This document shows, piece after piece, positions 24,418 to 31,999 of a stretch of 33,247 nt of DNA. Source of the DNA: an uncultured Blautia sp. GTDB taxonomy: Bacteria > Bacillota > Clostridia > Lachnospirales > Lachnospiraceae. The stretch's first letter is position 1. Each line of letters starts with the position of its first letter. Position numbers and translations under genes: made by a program. A model generated the notes under the pieces. The model was not told where the DNA came from and ran no database searches. It worked only from the letters and a program-made list of their open reading frames with translations. The DNA lies in the NCBI GenBank assembly GCA_934378195.1, contig CAKRPO010000026.1, positions 1-33,247 on the forward strand. The letters run 5' to 3'.

Positions 24418-26511
24418 ATGTACAAAAGTTATTCTATGGAATTAGCCGGCAGAACACTGACTGTAGATATTGGTCGTGTTGCAAAGCAGGCAAATGGTGC
24501 AGCTCTGATGCATTATGGTGACACAACTGTACTTTCCACAGCAACAGCATCCAAAGAGCCAAGAGAAGGAATTGATTTCTTCCCACTGAGCGTTGAATAT
24601 GAAGAAAAAATGTACGCTGTAGGTAAGATCCCTGGCGGATTCAATAAGAGAGAGGGAAAAGCAAGCGAACATGCAATCCTGACATCCCGTGTCATTGACC
24701 GTCCGATGCGTCCTCTGTTTCCGAAAGATTACAGAAATGACGTAACACTGGTCAATATGGTTATGTCTGTAGACCCGGAATGCAATCCTGAAATTCCGGC
24801 TATGCTTGGTTCCTCTATTGCAACATGTATTTCTGACATTCCGTTTGATGGACCGTGCGCAACTACACAGGTAGGTCTGATTGATGGAGAATTCGTCATT
24901 AACCCGTCTCTGGCTCAGAAAGAGCTTTCTGATCTTCAGCTGACCGTTGCATCTACAAGAGAGAAAGTCATCATGATTGAAGCAGGCGCAAACGAAGTTC
25001 CGGAAGACACCATGATTGAAGCAATCTACAAAGCGCATGATGTCAACCAGGAGATTATCCGTTTCATCGATAAGATCGTTGCAGAATGCGGCAAGGAGAA
25101 GCATCTCTATGCTTCCTGTGCAGTTCCGGAAGAACTGTTCGAGGCGATCAGAAAGATCGTACCTCCGGAAGAGATGGAAGAAGCTGTCTTTACAGATGAC
25201 AAGCAGACAAGAGAAGAAAATATCCGAGAGATCACAGCAAGACTTCAGGATGCATTTGCAGACAATGAAGAATGGCTGGCAGTTCTCGGCGAAGCTGTAT
25301 ATCAGTACCAGAAGAAGACTGTTCGTAAGATGATCCTCAAAGATCACAAACGTCCGGATGGTCGCCAGATTACACAGATTCGTCCTCTGGCAGCAGAAGT
25401 TGATATCATCCCAAGAGTACATGGCTCTGCAATGTTTACCCGTGGACAGACACAGATCTGCACTATGACAACTCTGGCACCTCTTTCTGAGGCTCAGAGA
25501 ATCGACGGACTTGATGAGTTTGAAACATCCAAGAGATATATGCATCATTACAACTTCCCGTCCTATTCTGTAGGTGAGACAAAGCCATCCAGAGGACCGG
25601 GACGTCGTGAGATCGGTCACGGTGCACTGGCGGAGAGAGCTCTTGTTCCGGTACTTCCGTCAGCAGAAGAGTTTCCATATGCAATCCGTACGGTATCCGA
25701 GACATTTGAATCCAATGGATCTACTTCACAGGCAAGTATTTGCGCATCTACAATGTCTCTGATGGCAGCAGGTGTACCAATCCGTAAACCGGTTGCAGGT
25801 ATTTCCTGTGGTCTGGTTACCGGTGCTACAGATGATGATTATATCGTTCTGACGGATATCCAGGGGCTGGAAGATTTCTTCGGAGATATGGACTTTAAGG
25901 TTGCAGGTACACATGACGGTATTACAGCAATCCAGATGGATATCAAAATCCATGGTCTGACAAGACAGATTGTGGAAGAAGCAATCCGCAGAACAAAAGA
26001 AGCAAGAGAATACATCCTTACAGAAGTCATGGAGAAATGCATTGCAGCTCCTCGTGACCATGTAAATAAATATGCACCGAAGATCGTTCAGATTCAGATC
26101 GATCCTCAGAAGATCGGCGATGTAGTCGGACAGAGAGGAAAGACCATCAATGCGATCATTGAGCGTACAGGAGTGCAGATCGATATTACAGATGAAGGTG
26201 CTGTATCTATTTGTGGTGTTGATCAGCACGGTATGGACGAAGCAAAGAAGATGATCAGGACGATTGCAACAGATTTTGAAGCGGGACAGATTTTTGAAGG
26301 TACTGTTGTAAGCATTAAAGAATTTGGCGCATTTGTTGAGTTTGCTCCTGGAAAAGAAGGAATGGTTCATATTTCCAAGATCAGCGATCACAGAATCAAC
26401 CGTGTAGAAGATGTTCTGACACTTGGCGATAAGGTAAAAGTAATCTGCCTTGGTAAAGACAAGATGGGAAGAATGAGCTTCAGCATCAAGGATGTGCCGG
26501 AAGAAGCATAA
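24418..26511 (+). CDS. pnp: Polynucleotide phosphorylase
   Basis: This 697-residue exoribonuclease degrades RNA 3' to 5' with phosphate and can add heteropolymeric tails. Two RNase PH domains flank the helical linker: the first carries GRTLTVDIGRVAKQA and RPMRPLFP, the second SAMFTRGQTQ, GRREIGHGALAERAL and the acidic catalytic stretch MDFKVAGTHDGITAIQMD. A KH domain (about 553-612) and an S1 domain (about 622-690) close the protein. Length is typical. It follows rpsO, the usual neighbour, and lies two bases before nrdG. Confidence 0.97.
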   Translation: MYKSYSMELAGRTLTVDIGRVAKQANGAALMHYGDTTVLSTATASKEPREGIDFFPLSVEYEEKMYAVGKIPGGFNKREGKASEHAILTSRVIDRPMRPLFPKDYRNDVTLVNMVMSVDPECNPEIPAMLGSSIATCISDIPFDGPCATTQVGLIDGEFVINPSLAQKELSDLQLTVASTREKVIMIEAGANEVPEDTMIEAIYKAHDVNQEIIRFIDKIVAECGKEKHLYASCAVPEELFEAIRKIVPPEEMEEAVFTDDKQTREENIREITARLQDAFADNEEWLAVLGEAVYQYQKKTVRKMILKDHKRPDGRQITQIRPLAAEVDIIPRVHGSAMFTRGQTQICTMTTLAPLSEAQRIDGLDEFETSKRYMHHYNFPSYSVGETKPSRGPGRREIGHGALAERALVPVLPSAEEFPYAIRTVSETFESNGSTSQASICASTMSLMAAGVPIRKPVAGISCGLVTGATDDDYIVLTDIQGLEDFFGDMDFKVAGTHDGITAIQMDIKIHGLTRQIVEEAIRRTKEAREYILTEVMEKCIAAPRDHVNKYAPKIVQIQIDPQKIGDVVGQRGKTINAIIERTGVQIDITDEGAVSICGVDQHGMDEAKKMIRTIATDFEAGQIFEGTVVSIKEFGAFVEFAPGKEGMVHISKISDHRINRVEDVLTLGDKVKVICLGKDKMGRMSFSIKDVPEEA

Positions 26512-26513
26512 AG

Positions 26514-27008
26514 ATGAGATATCATAATATAACCAAGGATGATATGCTGAACGGAGACGGGCTCCGCGTGGTACTTTGGGTTGCCGGCTGCAATCACTGC
26601 TGTCGGGAATGCCAGAATCCAGTCACATGGGATCCGAACGGAGGTCTTCCGTTTACGGAAGCAGAAGAGGCAGAGATCTTTACAGAACTGGACAAAGATT
26701 ATGTCAGCGGAATCACATTTTCAGGTGGAGATCCGCTGCATCCGTCCAATATTTCTGCGGTTACTGCTTTGGCAAAAAAAATTCGCGAGAACTATCCAAC
26801 TAAGACAATCTGGCTTTACACAGGATCTTCCTGGGAGGAAATCCGCCATGAAAAGATCGTACAGTATCTTGATGTTTGTGTAGACGGTGAATTCCAGATT
26901 GATAAACGTGATACTTCTCTTCGCTGGAAAGGTTCGTCCAACCAGCGAGTGATAGATGTTCCTTCGACTCTTCGAGAAGGAAAAGTTGTTCTGCACTGTA
27001 CGAATTAG
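26514..27008 (+). CDS. nrdG: Anaerobic ribonucleotide reductase activating protein (NrdG)
   Basis: This 164-residue radical-SAM activase generates the glycyl radical on NrdD for dNTP synthesis without oxygen. The cluster cysteines are Cys26, Cys30 and Cys33 in GCNHCCREC (CX3CX2C), followed by the TFSGGDPL SAM-binding motif. Length matches the family. No nrdD lies beside it in this window, although nrdD-nrdG pairing is common. Only two bases separate it from pnp and its Shine-Dalgarno is weak (GGAAG), so translation probably depends on coupling to pnp. The following gene is a dUTPase, giving a small nucleotide-metabolism tail to the pnp transcript. Confidence 0.92.
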   Translation: MRYHNITKDDMLNGDGLRVVLWVAGCNHCCRECQNPVTWDPNGGLPFTEAEEAEIFTELDKDYVSGITFSGGDPLHPSNISAVTALAKKIRENYPTKTIWLYTGSSWEEIRHEKIVQYLDVCVDGEFQIDKRDTSLRWKGSSNQRVIDVPSTLREGKVVLHCTN

Positions 27009-27062
27009 AATACAGACGACAGAATGTGAAAGTCCGTATCAGACGGACATACAGGAGGCAGC

Positions 27063-27581
27063 ATGAGACGAATTGCAAAATTTCATAAAGTAAGTCTGGA
27101 GCAGTTTGCAAAAGACTGGAAAGATACATTCCCGACAGCGGATGATAAGGAAGTACAGGATGTTTATGAGAAGATCCATCTTCCTGTAAGAGCAACTGCC
27201 GGCAGTGCGGGATATGATTTCTTTGCACCTGCTGATATCACACTGAAGCCAGGAGAGACAGCGAAAATTCCGACTGGTATTCGTGTGGAAATGGAGCAGG
27301 ACTGGGTATTGAAATGCTACCCGAGAAGCGGATTGGGATTCAAATTCCGTCTGCAGTTGAATAATACTGTAGGCATCATTGACAGCGATTACTTCTATTC
27401 TGATAATGAAGGTCATATCTTTGCAAAGATTACCAATGACAGTAATGAAGGCAAGATTGTCAGTGTTCCGGCTGGTACGGGATTTATGCAGGGAATTTTT
27501 GTAGAATATGGAATCACAGTAGATGATGAAGCCACCGGAATCCGCAATGGTGGATTTGGAAGCACTACAGAAATAAAATAA
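27063..27581 (+). CDS. dut: dUTPase-family nucleotide hydrolase
   Basis: This 172-residue trimeric-type dUTP diphosphatase hydrolyses dUTP to dUMP, keeping uracil out of DNA. All five motifs are present: I AGYDFFAP (49-56), II PRSGLG (87-92), III GIIDSDY (104-110, catalytic Asp107), IV GTGFMQGIF (138-146) and V RNGGFGST (161-168). Two features differ from the short cellular enzymes: a helical N-terminal extension of about 35 residues, and after motif III the usual YRGE is replaced by YFYSDNEGHI, a longer loop also seen in some phage-type and Gram-positive dUTPases. GGAGG precedes the ATG. A 21-bp-stem terminator follows. Confidence 0.88.
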   Translation: MRRIAKFHKVSLEQFAKDWKDTFPTADDKEVQDVYEKIHLPVRATAGSAGYDFFAPADITLKPGETAKIPTGIRVEMEQDWVLKCYPRSGLGFKFRLQLNNTVGIIDSDYFYSDNEGHIFAKITNDSNEGKIVSVPAGTGFMQGIFVEYGITVDDEATGIRNGGFGSTTEIK

Positions 27582-27610
27582 GTTTGTAAGACTTTCATAG
27601 AATTAAAATG

Positions 27611-27665
27611 GCAAAATGAAATGGAGATTCAGGTCGATGTGGCTTGAATCTCCATTTTATTTTGC
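27611..27665. terminator. Long-stem bidirectional terminator between dut and the DUF1292 gene
   Basis: A stem of 21 bp with a single G-U pair (27611-27631 with 27645-27665) closes a 13-base loop. The arms end in AT-rich sequence, giving T-rich tails in both directions. It lies between two convergent genes and can serve both. Confidence 0.88.
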
Positions 27666-27702
27666 TTATTTTGCAGAAAAATATACTGCTTACAGAGAAA
27701 CT

Positions 27703-28077
27703 TTATTCCAGTGGTTCTCCAGCCGCTTCTGCTTTGCGTGCATTGTTAAGAACGATATCAAAGGCTTCAGCTGCTTTTGCGTATTCGTCATCACTTTCAA
27801 TGTTGGCAAGAATCGGATCGCCATTTTCAGTGCGGGAGAATTTGTACAGATAAACTTCTCCATTCTGATTCTGTCCGTTCTCATCCAGCGGAAGCAGGGC
27901 AATGTATTCCTGCTTGTCTACCGGAAATACGGTCAGGATCGCACATTCAATCTCTGTGTCATCATCCAGAGTCAGTGTGATCGTGTTGTGGTTTTCTGGA
28001 GAAGTGTTTCCGCAGTCCAGTCCGCAGGAAGCACAGTCACTTGGTGAACAGCTTCCATTATTGAATTCTTCACTCAT
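27703..28077 (-). CDS. DUF1292 (YrzB-like) protein with N-terminal cysteine cluster
   Basis: This 124-residue acidic protein carries a DUF1292 domain (about 30-100: TITLTLDDDTEIECAILTVF and EYIALLPLDENG), a family of unknown function widespread in Firmicutes. The first 25 residues add four cysteines, Cys10, Cys15, Cys18 and Cys22 (CX4CX2CX3C), which could bind a metal ion or iron-sulfur cluster. A Glu/Ala-rich helix ends the protein. It has its own promoter, divergent from exonuclease III, and converges on dut. The ribosome binding site is GAGGAA. The metal-binding role is an inference. Confidence 0.82.
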   Translation of the reverse strand: MSEEFNNGSCSPSDCASCGLDCGNTSPENHNTITLTLDDDTEIECAILTVFPVDKQEYIALLPLDENGQNQNGEVYLYKFSRTENGDPILANIESDDEYAKAAEAFDIVLNNARKAEAAGEPLE

Positions 28078-28111
28078 TTGTTATTCCTCACTTTGCATTC
28101 ATTATTAGTCC

Positions 28112-28140
28112 ATTTTAACAGATAACCGCTTTTAATACAA
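28112..28140 (-). promoter_or_regulatory. Sigma-A promoter of the DUF1292 gene
   Basis: Read on the minus strand: TTGTAT (28140-28135), a 17-base spacer and TAAAAT (28117-28112). The start would lie about 28 bases before the ATG. Confidence 0.65.
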
Positions 28141-28168
28141 CGAAAAAGCCCGAAAAGAAAAAAATAGG

Positions 28169-28197
28169 TTTAAACTGGCTTGTGAATCATGTATAAT
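28169..28197 (+). promoter_or_regulatory. Sigma-A promoter of the exonuclease III gene
   Basis: TTTAAA (28169-28174), a 17-base spacer and consensus TATAAT (28192-28197). The predicted start is near 28204, about 38 bases before the ATG. Confidence 0.72.
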
Positions 28198-28241
28198 AGA
28201 AATATCAGACATTTGATTGATTTGAAGGAGTAAATGAGACA

Positions 28242-29000
28242 ATGAAATGTATTTCATGGAATGTGAATGGAATCAGAGCCTGTATTACCAAAGGTTTTGA
28301 AGATAGATTTAAAGAACTGGATGCAGATATTTTCTGTCTGCAGGAGACGAAATGCCAGGAGAATCAGGTGAAGCTGGAGCTTCCAGGATACCATCAGTAC
28401 TGGAATTATGCAAACAGACGTGGGTATTCAGGAACCGCTGTCTTTACAAAAAAAGAGCCACTTAGTGTAACAAACGGTATTGGAATTGAGGAGCATGACA
28501 AGGAAGGTCGTGTGATCACCCTGGAATTTGAGGAGTTCTATTTTGTGACTGTGTATACGCCGAATTCACAGAGTGAACTTAAGAGACTGGAATACCGTAT
28601 GGAATGGGAACGTGACTTTCTTGCTTATCTTCTGAAATTGCAGGAGAGTAAACCGGTGATCTGCTGCGGAGATCTGAATGTGGCGCATCAGGAGATCGAT
28701 CTGAAAAATCCAAAGACCAATCGCAAAAATGCAGGTTTTACGGATGAAGAGCGTGCCTGTTTTACAAAGGTACTGGAAAGTGGATTTGTTGATACATTCC
28801 GTTATTTTTATCCGGATCAGGAGGGCATTTATTCCTGGTGGTCTTATCGATTTAAGGCACGCGAAAAGAATGCCGGATGGAGAATTGATTATTTTATAGT
28901 TTCTCCTTCGCTGAAAGATAAATTACAGGATGCTTCGATTCATACAGATATCATGGGATCGGATCACTGCCCGATTGAGTTGGATATTGATCTAAAGTAA
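28242..29000 (+). CDS. xth: Exodeoxyribonuclease III / AP endonuclease
   Basis: This 252-residue DNA-repair enzyme cuts at abasic sites and removes 3' nucleotides. The EEP-fold motifs are complete: WNVNGIRA at 6-13, LQETK with metal-binding Glu35, GDLNVAH in the middle and GSDHCPIE (Asp241-His242) at the C-terminus. The ATG is 11 bases from AAGGAG. A four-codon frame ATG-AGA-CAA-TGA (28234-28245) overlaps this start, so initiation there might be slightly reduced. The following gene starts 26 bases later and may be co-transcribed. Confidence 0.95.
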   Translation: MKCISWNVNGIRACITKGFEDRFKELDADIFCLQETKCQENQVKLELPGYHQYWNYANRRGYSGTAVFTKKEPLSVTNGIGIEEHDKEGRVITLEFEEFYFVTVYTPNSQSELKRLEYRMEWERDFLAYLLKLQESKPVICCGDLNVAHQEIDLKNPKTNRKNAGFTDEERACFTKVLESGFVDTFRYFYPDQEGIYSWWSYRFKAREKNAGWRIDYFIVSPSLKDKLQDASIHTDIMGSDHCPIELDIDLK

Positions 29001-29026
29001 AAGAAGAGTAACAAGGAGAACCGGAA

Positions 29027-30916
29027 ATGGAAAAAAGGAACAGAATATGTGCATGCAAAGGAGATCCGATAACTCCTGGTGTCAGCAGGACAAATGCGGG
29101 GATTAACTTTGCAGTGGAGATTCCCTGTGGCATATTTGCATCATTGGTGCTGTACCGTAAAGGCGCTGCAGTACCGGAAGTGGAACTTCCTTTTACAGAG
29201 GAATATCGAACCGGCCGGATGTGTGCCATGCAGGTATCCGGATTAAAGACAGAGAAATATGAATATAATTTTCGAATAGACGGAAAAATCATGCAGGATC
29301 CTTTTGCACGTGTGATTCGTGGCAGGGAGAAATTCGGGGCACCGGTAGCAGAGGATGAACATGCGGTGAGATGTGCGTTTCCTTCGGATAAAGAGTACGA
29401 CTGGCAGGAAGATACAGCACCCAAAATTCCGTATAATGAGATGATCCTTTATAAGATTCATGTACGTGGTTATACGAAACAGGCGAAGATTCCGCTCAGA
29501 AAAAGAGGAACGTTTGCCGGACTGGTGGAAATGATTCCCTATTGGAAAGAGTTGGGAATCAATGCAATTGAGCTGATGCCTGCTTATGAATTTCAGGAAT
29601 GCGCCCTCAAAGAAACAGAGGGAGGAATGGCTGTCCGTTCTAAACGGGATGATCGCGTCAACTACTGGGGATACGCACAGGGATTTTATTTTGCACCAAA
29701 GGCTTCCTATTGTGCAACGAAAGAACCTGACCGTGAGTTCAGAGATATGATCCGGGCGCTTCATCAGGCTGGAATCGAATGCATCATGGAGATGTATTTT
29801 CCAGAAGGGACGCCATCGCTTCAGGTCGTTCGCTCCCTGTGGATGTGGAAATTGTTTTATCATGTGGATGGTTTTCACCTTATGGGAGATGGTGTTCATC
29901 AGAAAGTTATTGAACGGGATCCGATTCTTTACGGAACGAAAAAAATGTTTTCCGGGCTGAGTAGCAACGCAGAAGCAGAAAATATGCTTGCGGAATACAA
30001 TTCCGGTTTCAAACAGGATATGCGAAGATTTCTCAAAAGTGATGAGGGAATGATCACGGGTGCTGAGTTCCATGTAAGGAGAAATACAGGGAAATTTGGA
30101 ACAATCAATTATATGGCAAACCAGGATGGATTTACCCTGTATGATACAGTGACATATAATTACCGACATAATGAGGCGAATGGAGAAGACAACCGCGACG
30201 GCAGTGAGTTTAATTATTCTTGGAATTGTGGAATTGAAGGATCATCCCGCAGGCAGGCGATTCGCAGAATGCGTGAACAGCAGATGCGCAATGCATTTCT
30301 TATGCTGCTGCTGAGCCAGGGGACACCGATGATCTATGGCGGCGATGAATTTGCCAATTCCCAGGCCGGGAATAACAATGCCTGGTGTCAGGATAATGCA
30401 GTGGGCTGGACAGACTGGAAAAATGCAAAGAAGCAGGAAAATCTGTCGGAGTTTGTCAGAGAAGCCATCGCTTTTCGTAAAGCACATCCAATCCTTCATA
30501 TGCCGAATGAAATGCGTGGTGTGGACTATATGGCAAAGGGATTTCCAGATGTTTCTGTGCATGGGGAGCGTGCATGGTTCCTGAATCGTGACAACACCAG
30601 CAGGCTTCTGGGCATAATGTATTGCGGCTCTTATACAGAGCTTGAAGATGGGAAACCGGATAATTTTCTTTATATAGGAATGAATTTTCACTGGGAAAAA
30701 CGAAACATCGCTCTTCCCAACCTTCCGGACGGACTGGTCTGGAAAAAAGTTGCAGATACTTCCAGTCAGGCGGGTACGAGATGGTTTGGTGATTATGAAG
30801 AGACATATACAAAATCAACAAAGATCAACCCACGTACGATTGTGGTGCTGATCGCAGGGCAGGAGGAATCAGAACATGCATCCGTGGCTGCACTTCAAGA
30901 CAATAACGAGGCATAA
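29027..30916 (+). CDS. GH13 isoamylase/GlgX-like protein lacking catalytic residues (probable pseudoenzyme)
   Basis: This 629-residue intact frame clearly descends from debranching enzymes: an N-terminal CBM48-like domain (about 10-100), then LYKIHVRGYTK, NAIELMPAYEF, NYWGYAQGFYFAPK, and later GTPMIYGGDEF and NNNAWCQDN. The four GH13 catalytic regions are nevertheless altered. Region I, normally DVVYNH, reads EMYFPE (255-260). Region II, normally GFRFD, reads GFHLM, putting Met286 in place of the nucleophile and His284 in place of the arginine. The acid/base glutamate position aligns with Gly310. Region IV HD reads QD (366-367). Loops around the active site are also shortened. Glycosidase activity is very unlikely; a glycogen-binding or regulatory role is possible. 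It overlaps the next gene by 41 bases. Confidence 0.85.
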   Translation: MEKRNRICACKGDPITPGVSRTNAGINFAVEIPCGIFASLVLYRKGAAVPEVELPFTEEYRTGRMCAMQVSGLKTEKYEYNFRIDGKIMQDPFARVIRGREKFGAPVAEDEHAVRCAFPSDKEYDWQEDTAPKIPYNEMILYKIHVRGYTKQAKIPLRKRGTFAGLVEMIPYWKELGINAIELMPAYEFQECALKETEGGMAVRSKRDDRVNYWGYAQGFYFAPKASYCATKEPDREFRDMIRALHQAGIECIMEMYFPEGTPSLQVVRSLWMWKLFYHVDGFHLMGDGVHQKVIERDPILYGTKKMFSGLSSNAEAENMLAEYNSGFKQDMRRFLKSDEGMITGAEFHVRRNTGKFGTINYMANQDGFTLYDTVTYNYRHNEANGEDNRDGSEFNYSWNCGIEGSSRRQAIRRMREQQMRNAFLMLLLSQGTPMIYGGDEFANSQAGNNNAWCQDNAVGWTDWKNAKKQENLSEFVREAIAFRKAHPILHMPNEMRGVDYMAKGFPDVSVHGERAWFLNRDNTSRLLGIMYCGSYTELEDGKPDNFLYIGMNFHWEKRNIALPNLPDGLVWKKVADTSSQAGTRWFGDYEETYTKSTKINPRTIVVLIAGQEESEHASVAALQDNNEA

Positions 30917-31430
30917 ACTGCTGGTAATGAAATACTGTTTTCGAATCGGTCTGTACAAACAGGGACTGCTTCATGATCTGTCAAAGTATTCGCCGACAGA
31001 ATTTCTGGTAGGCTGCAAATACTACCAGGGAACAAGAAGTCCCAATAATGCAGAAAGAGAGGATATCGGAGTATCGACTTCCTGGCTGCATCACAAAGGC
31101 CGCAATAAGCATCATTTTGAGCACTGGGTGGATTATTCACTGGATGGAGAGCAGCCGATCATGGGTGCGCAGATGCCAAGAAAATATGTGGCAGAGATGG
31201 TGATGGACAGGATCAGCGCATCCAGAAATTATCTTGGAGATGCATATAATGACAGCCAGCCGCTGGATTATTTTCTTAAGAGTAAAGAAAAGCTGTGGTT
31301 CATCCATCCACAGACCAAGAAAGAACTGGAGGCCCTTCTTCGTATCCTGAATGATCACGGCGAAGAAAAACTTCTTCATTATATTAAGTACAGATATCTG
31401 AAGGGTGAAACCAGAAAAATCCGTTATTAA
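30876..31430 (+). CDS. DUF5662-family protein, possible divergent HD-type hydrolase
   Basis: This 184-residue, mainly helical protein resembles the DUF5662 family, which has no assigned function. Histidines that could form an HD-like metal site are His13, His33-Asp34 (LLHDLSKYSP), His72-His73, His79-His80 and His83. The start ATG at 30876 has AGGAGG upstream inside the preceding frame, and the two genes overlap by 41 bases, so translation is coupled to the GH13-like gene. A terminator follows 22 bases after the stop. The HD interpretation is my inference from residue spacing. Confidence 0.75.
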   Translation: MHPWLHFKTITRHKLLVMKYCFRIGLYKQGLLHDLSKYSPTEFLVGCKYYQGTRSPNNAEREDIGVSTSWLHHKGRNKHHFEHWVDYSLDGEQPIMGAQMPRKYVAEMVMDRISASRNYLGDAYNDSQPLDYFLKSKEKLWFIHPQTKKELEALLRILNDHGEEKLLHYIKYRYLKGETRKIRY

Positions 31431-31452
31431 AATAGAATAAGACAAAAAGTAA

Positions 31453-31511
31453 AAGTCTTTATCTTGTTGGACAGAGTACAAACTATGCTTCGACAGGATA
31501 AAGGCTTTTTA
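31453..31511 (+). terminator. Rho-independent terminator after the DUF5662 gene
   Basis: A 15-bp stem with two G-U pairs (31453-31467 with 31493-31507) closes a 25-base loop and runs into TTTTT ending at 31510. It ends the exonuclease III/GH13-like/DUF5662 unit. Confidence 0.82.
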
Positions 31512-31552
31512 TAGTTTGGAGAGAATGATATTTGAAACAGATAAATATAAAC

Positions 31553-31601
31553 AAACAGTATATAACAGTTGACAACAGTATTGTACTGTTATATACTGTT
31601 T
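31553..31601. promoter_or_regulatory. Operator array: 17-bp perfect inverted repeat over the gntR promoter
   Basis: A 17-bp arm at 31553-31569 is repeated exactly in inverted form at 31585-31601. ACAGT occurs at 31555, 31565 and 31575, and its complement ACTGT at 31585 and 31595, so five copies are spaced exactly 10 bp, one helical turn. The array covers the -35 and -10 boxes and is almost certainly the autoregulatory operator of the GntR protein encoded just downstream. Confidence 0.85.
31569..31597 (+). promoter_or_regulatory. Strong sigma-A promoter of the gntR-ABC operon
   Basis: Consensus TTGACA (31569-31574), a 17-base spacer and TATACT (31592-31597), embedded in the operator array. 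The start would fall near 31604, directly at the Shine-Dalgarno (AAGGAGG, 31605-31611), giving a 5' leader of only about 15 bases. Confidence 0.88.
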
Positions 31602-31618
31602 ATCAAGGAGGAATGCAT

Positions 31619-31999
31619 ATGAATCTTATCATCAATCATACTTCCATGGAACCAATCTACGAACAGATCATGACACAGATTAAAGCAGAAGTGATAGAGG
31701 GAACTCTGACAGCAGGAGATGCACTTCCGTCGGTGCGAACACTTTCCAGAGAATTAAAGATCAGTGCTCTGACAGTAAAAAAAGCCTACGACAATCTGGA
31801 AGCAGAAGGGCTGGTTGTGACTGTCCATGGGAAGGGAAGCTTTATTGCAAATACAAATCAGGAACTTTTGATGGAAGAGAGACGCAAAGAACTGGAGAAA
31901 GAACTGGAAGCCGCTGTACGCAAGGCATGCATCGGAGGACTGACGGCAAAGGAGATACGTGAATCGTTTGAGATCATAATGGAGGATGAGATATGTTAG
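31619..31999 (+). CDS. GntR-family transcriptional regulator, YtrA subfamily
   Basis: This 126-residue regulator has an N-terminal winged helix (about 5-75: PIYEQIMTQIKAEVIEGTLTAG, LPSVRTLSRELKISALTVKKAYDNLEAEGLV, GKGSFI) and a short helical dimerisation tail, the YtrA architecture. I choose ATG 31619, 7 bases from AAGGAGG; the ATG at 31613 is only one base away, and frames opening earlier would run through the promoter. YtrA-type regulators usually repress their own operon with linked ABC genes, as here: the ABC ATPase start overlaps its stop by 7 bases. The operator array upstream is its likely target. Confidence 0.93.
   Translation: MNLIINHTSMEPIYEQIMTQIKAEVIEGTLTAGDALPSVRTLSRELKISALTVKKAYDNLEAEGLVVTVHGKGSFIANTNQELLMEERRKELEKELEAAVRKACIGGLTAKEIRESFEIIMEDEIC

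Noticed and set aside
27616..28047. 143-codon plus-strand frame opposite the DUF1292 gene
   Set aside because: It starts inside the terminator hairpin and has no family resemblance, while the minus-strand frame has a promoter, a ribosome binding site and a DUF1292 domain.
31532..31618. Upstream in-frame extension of the GntR regulator
   Set aside because: The segment is the promoter/operator itself; the ATG at 31619 is correctly spaced from AAGGAGG.
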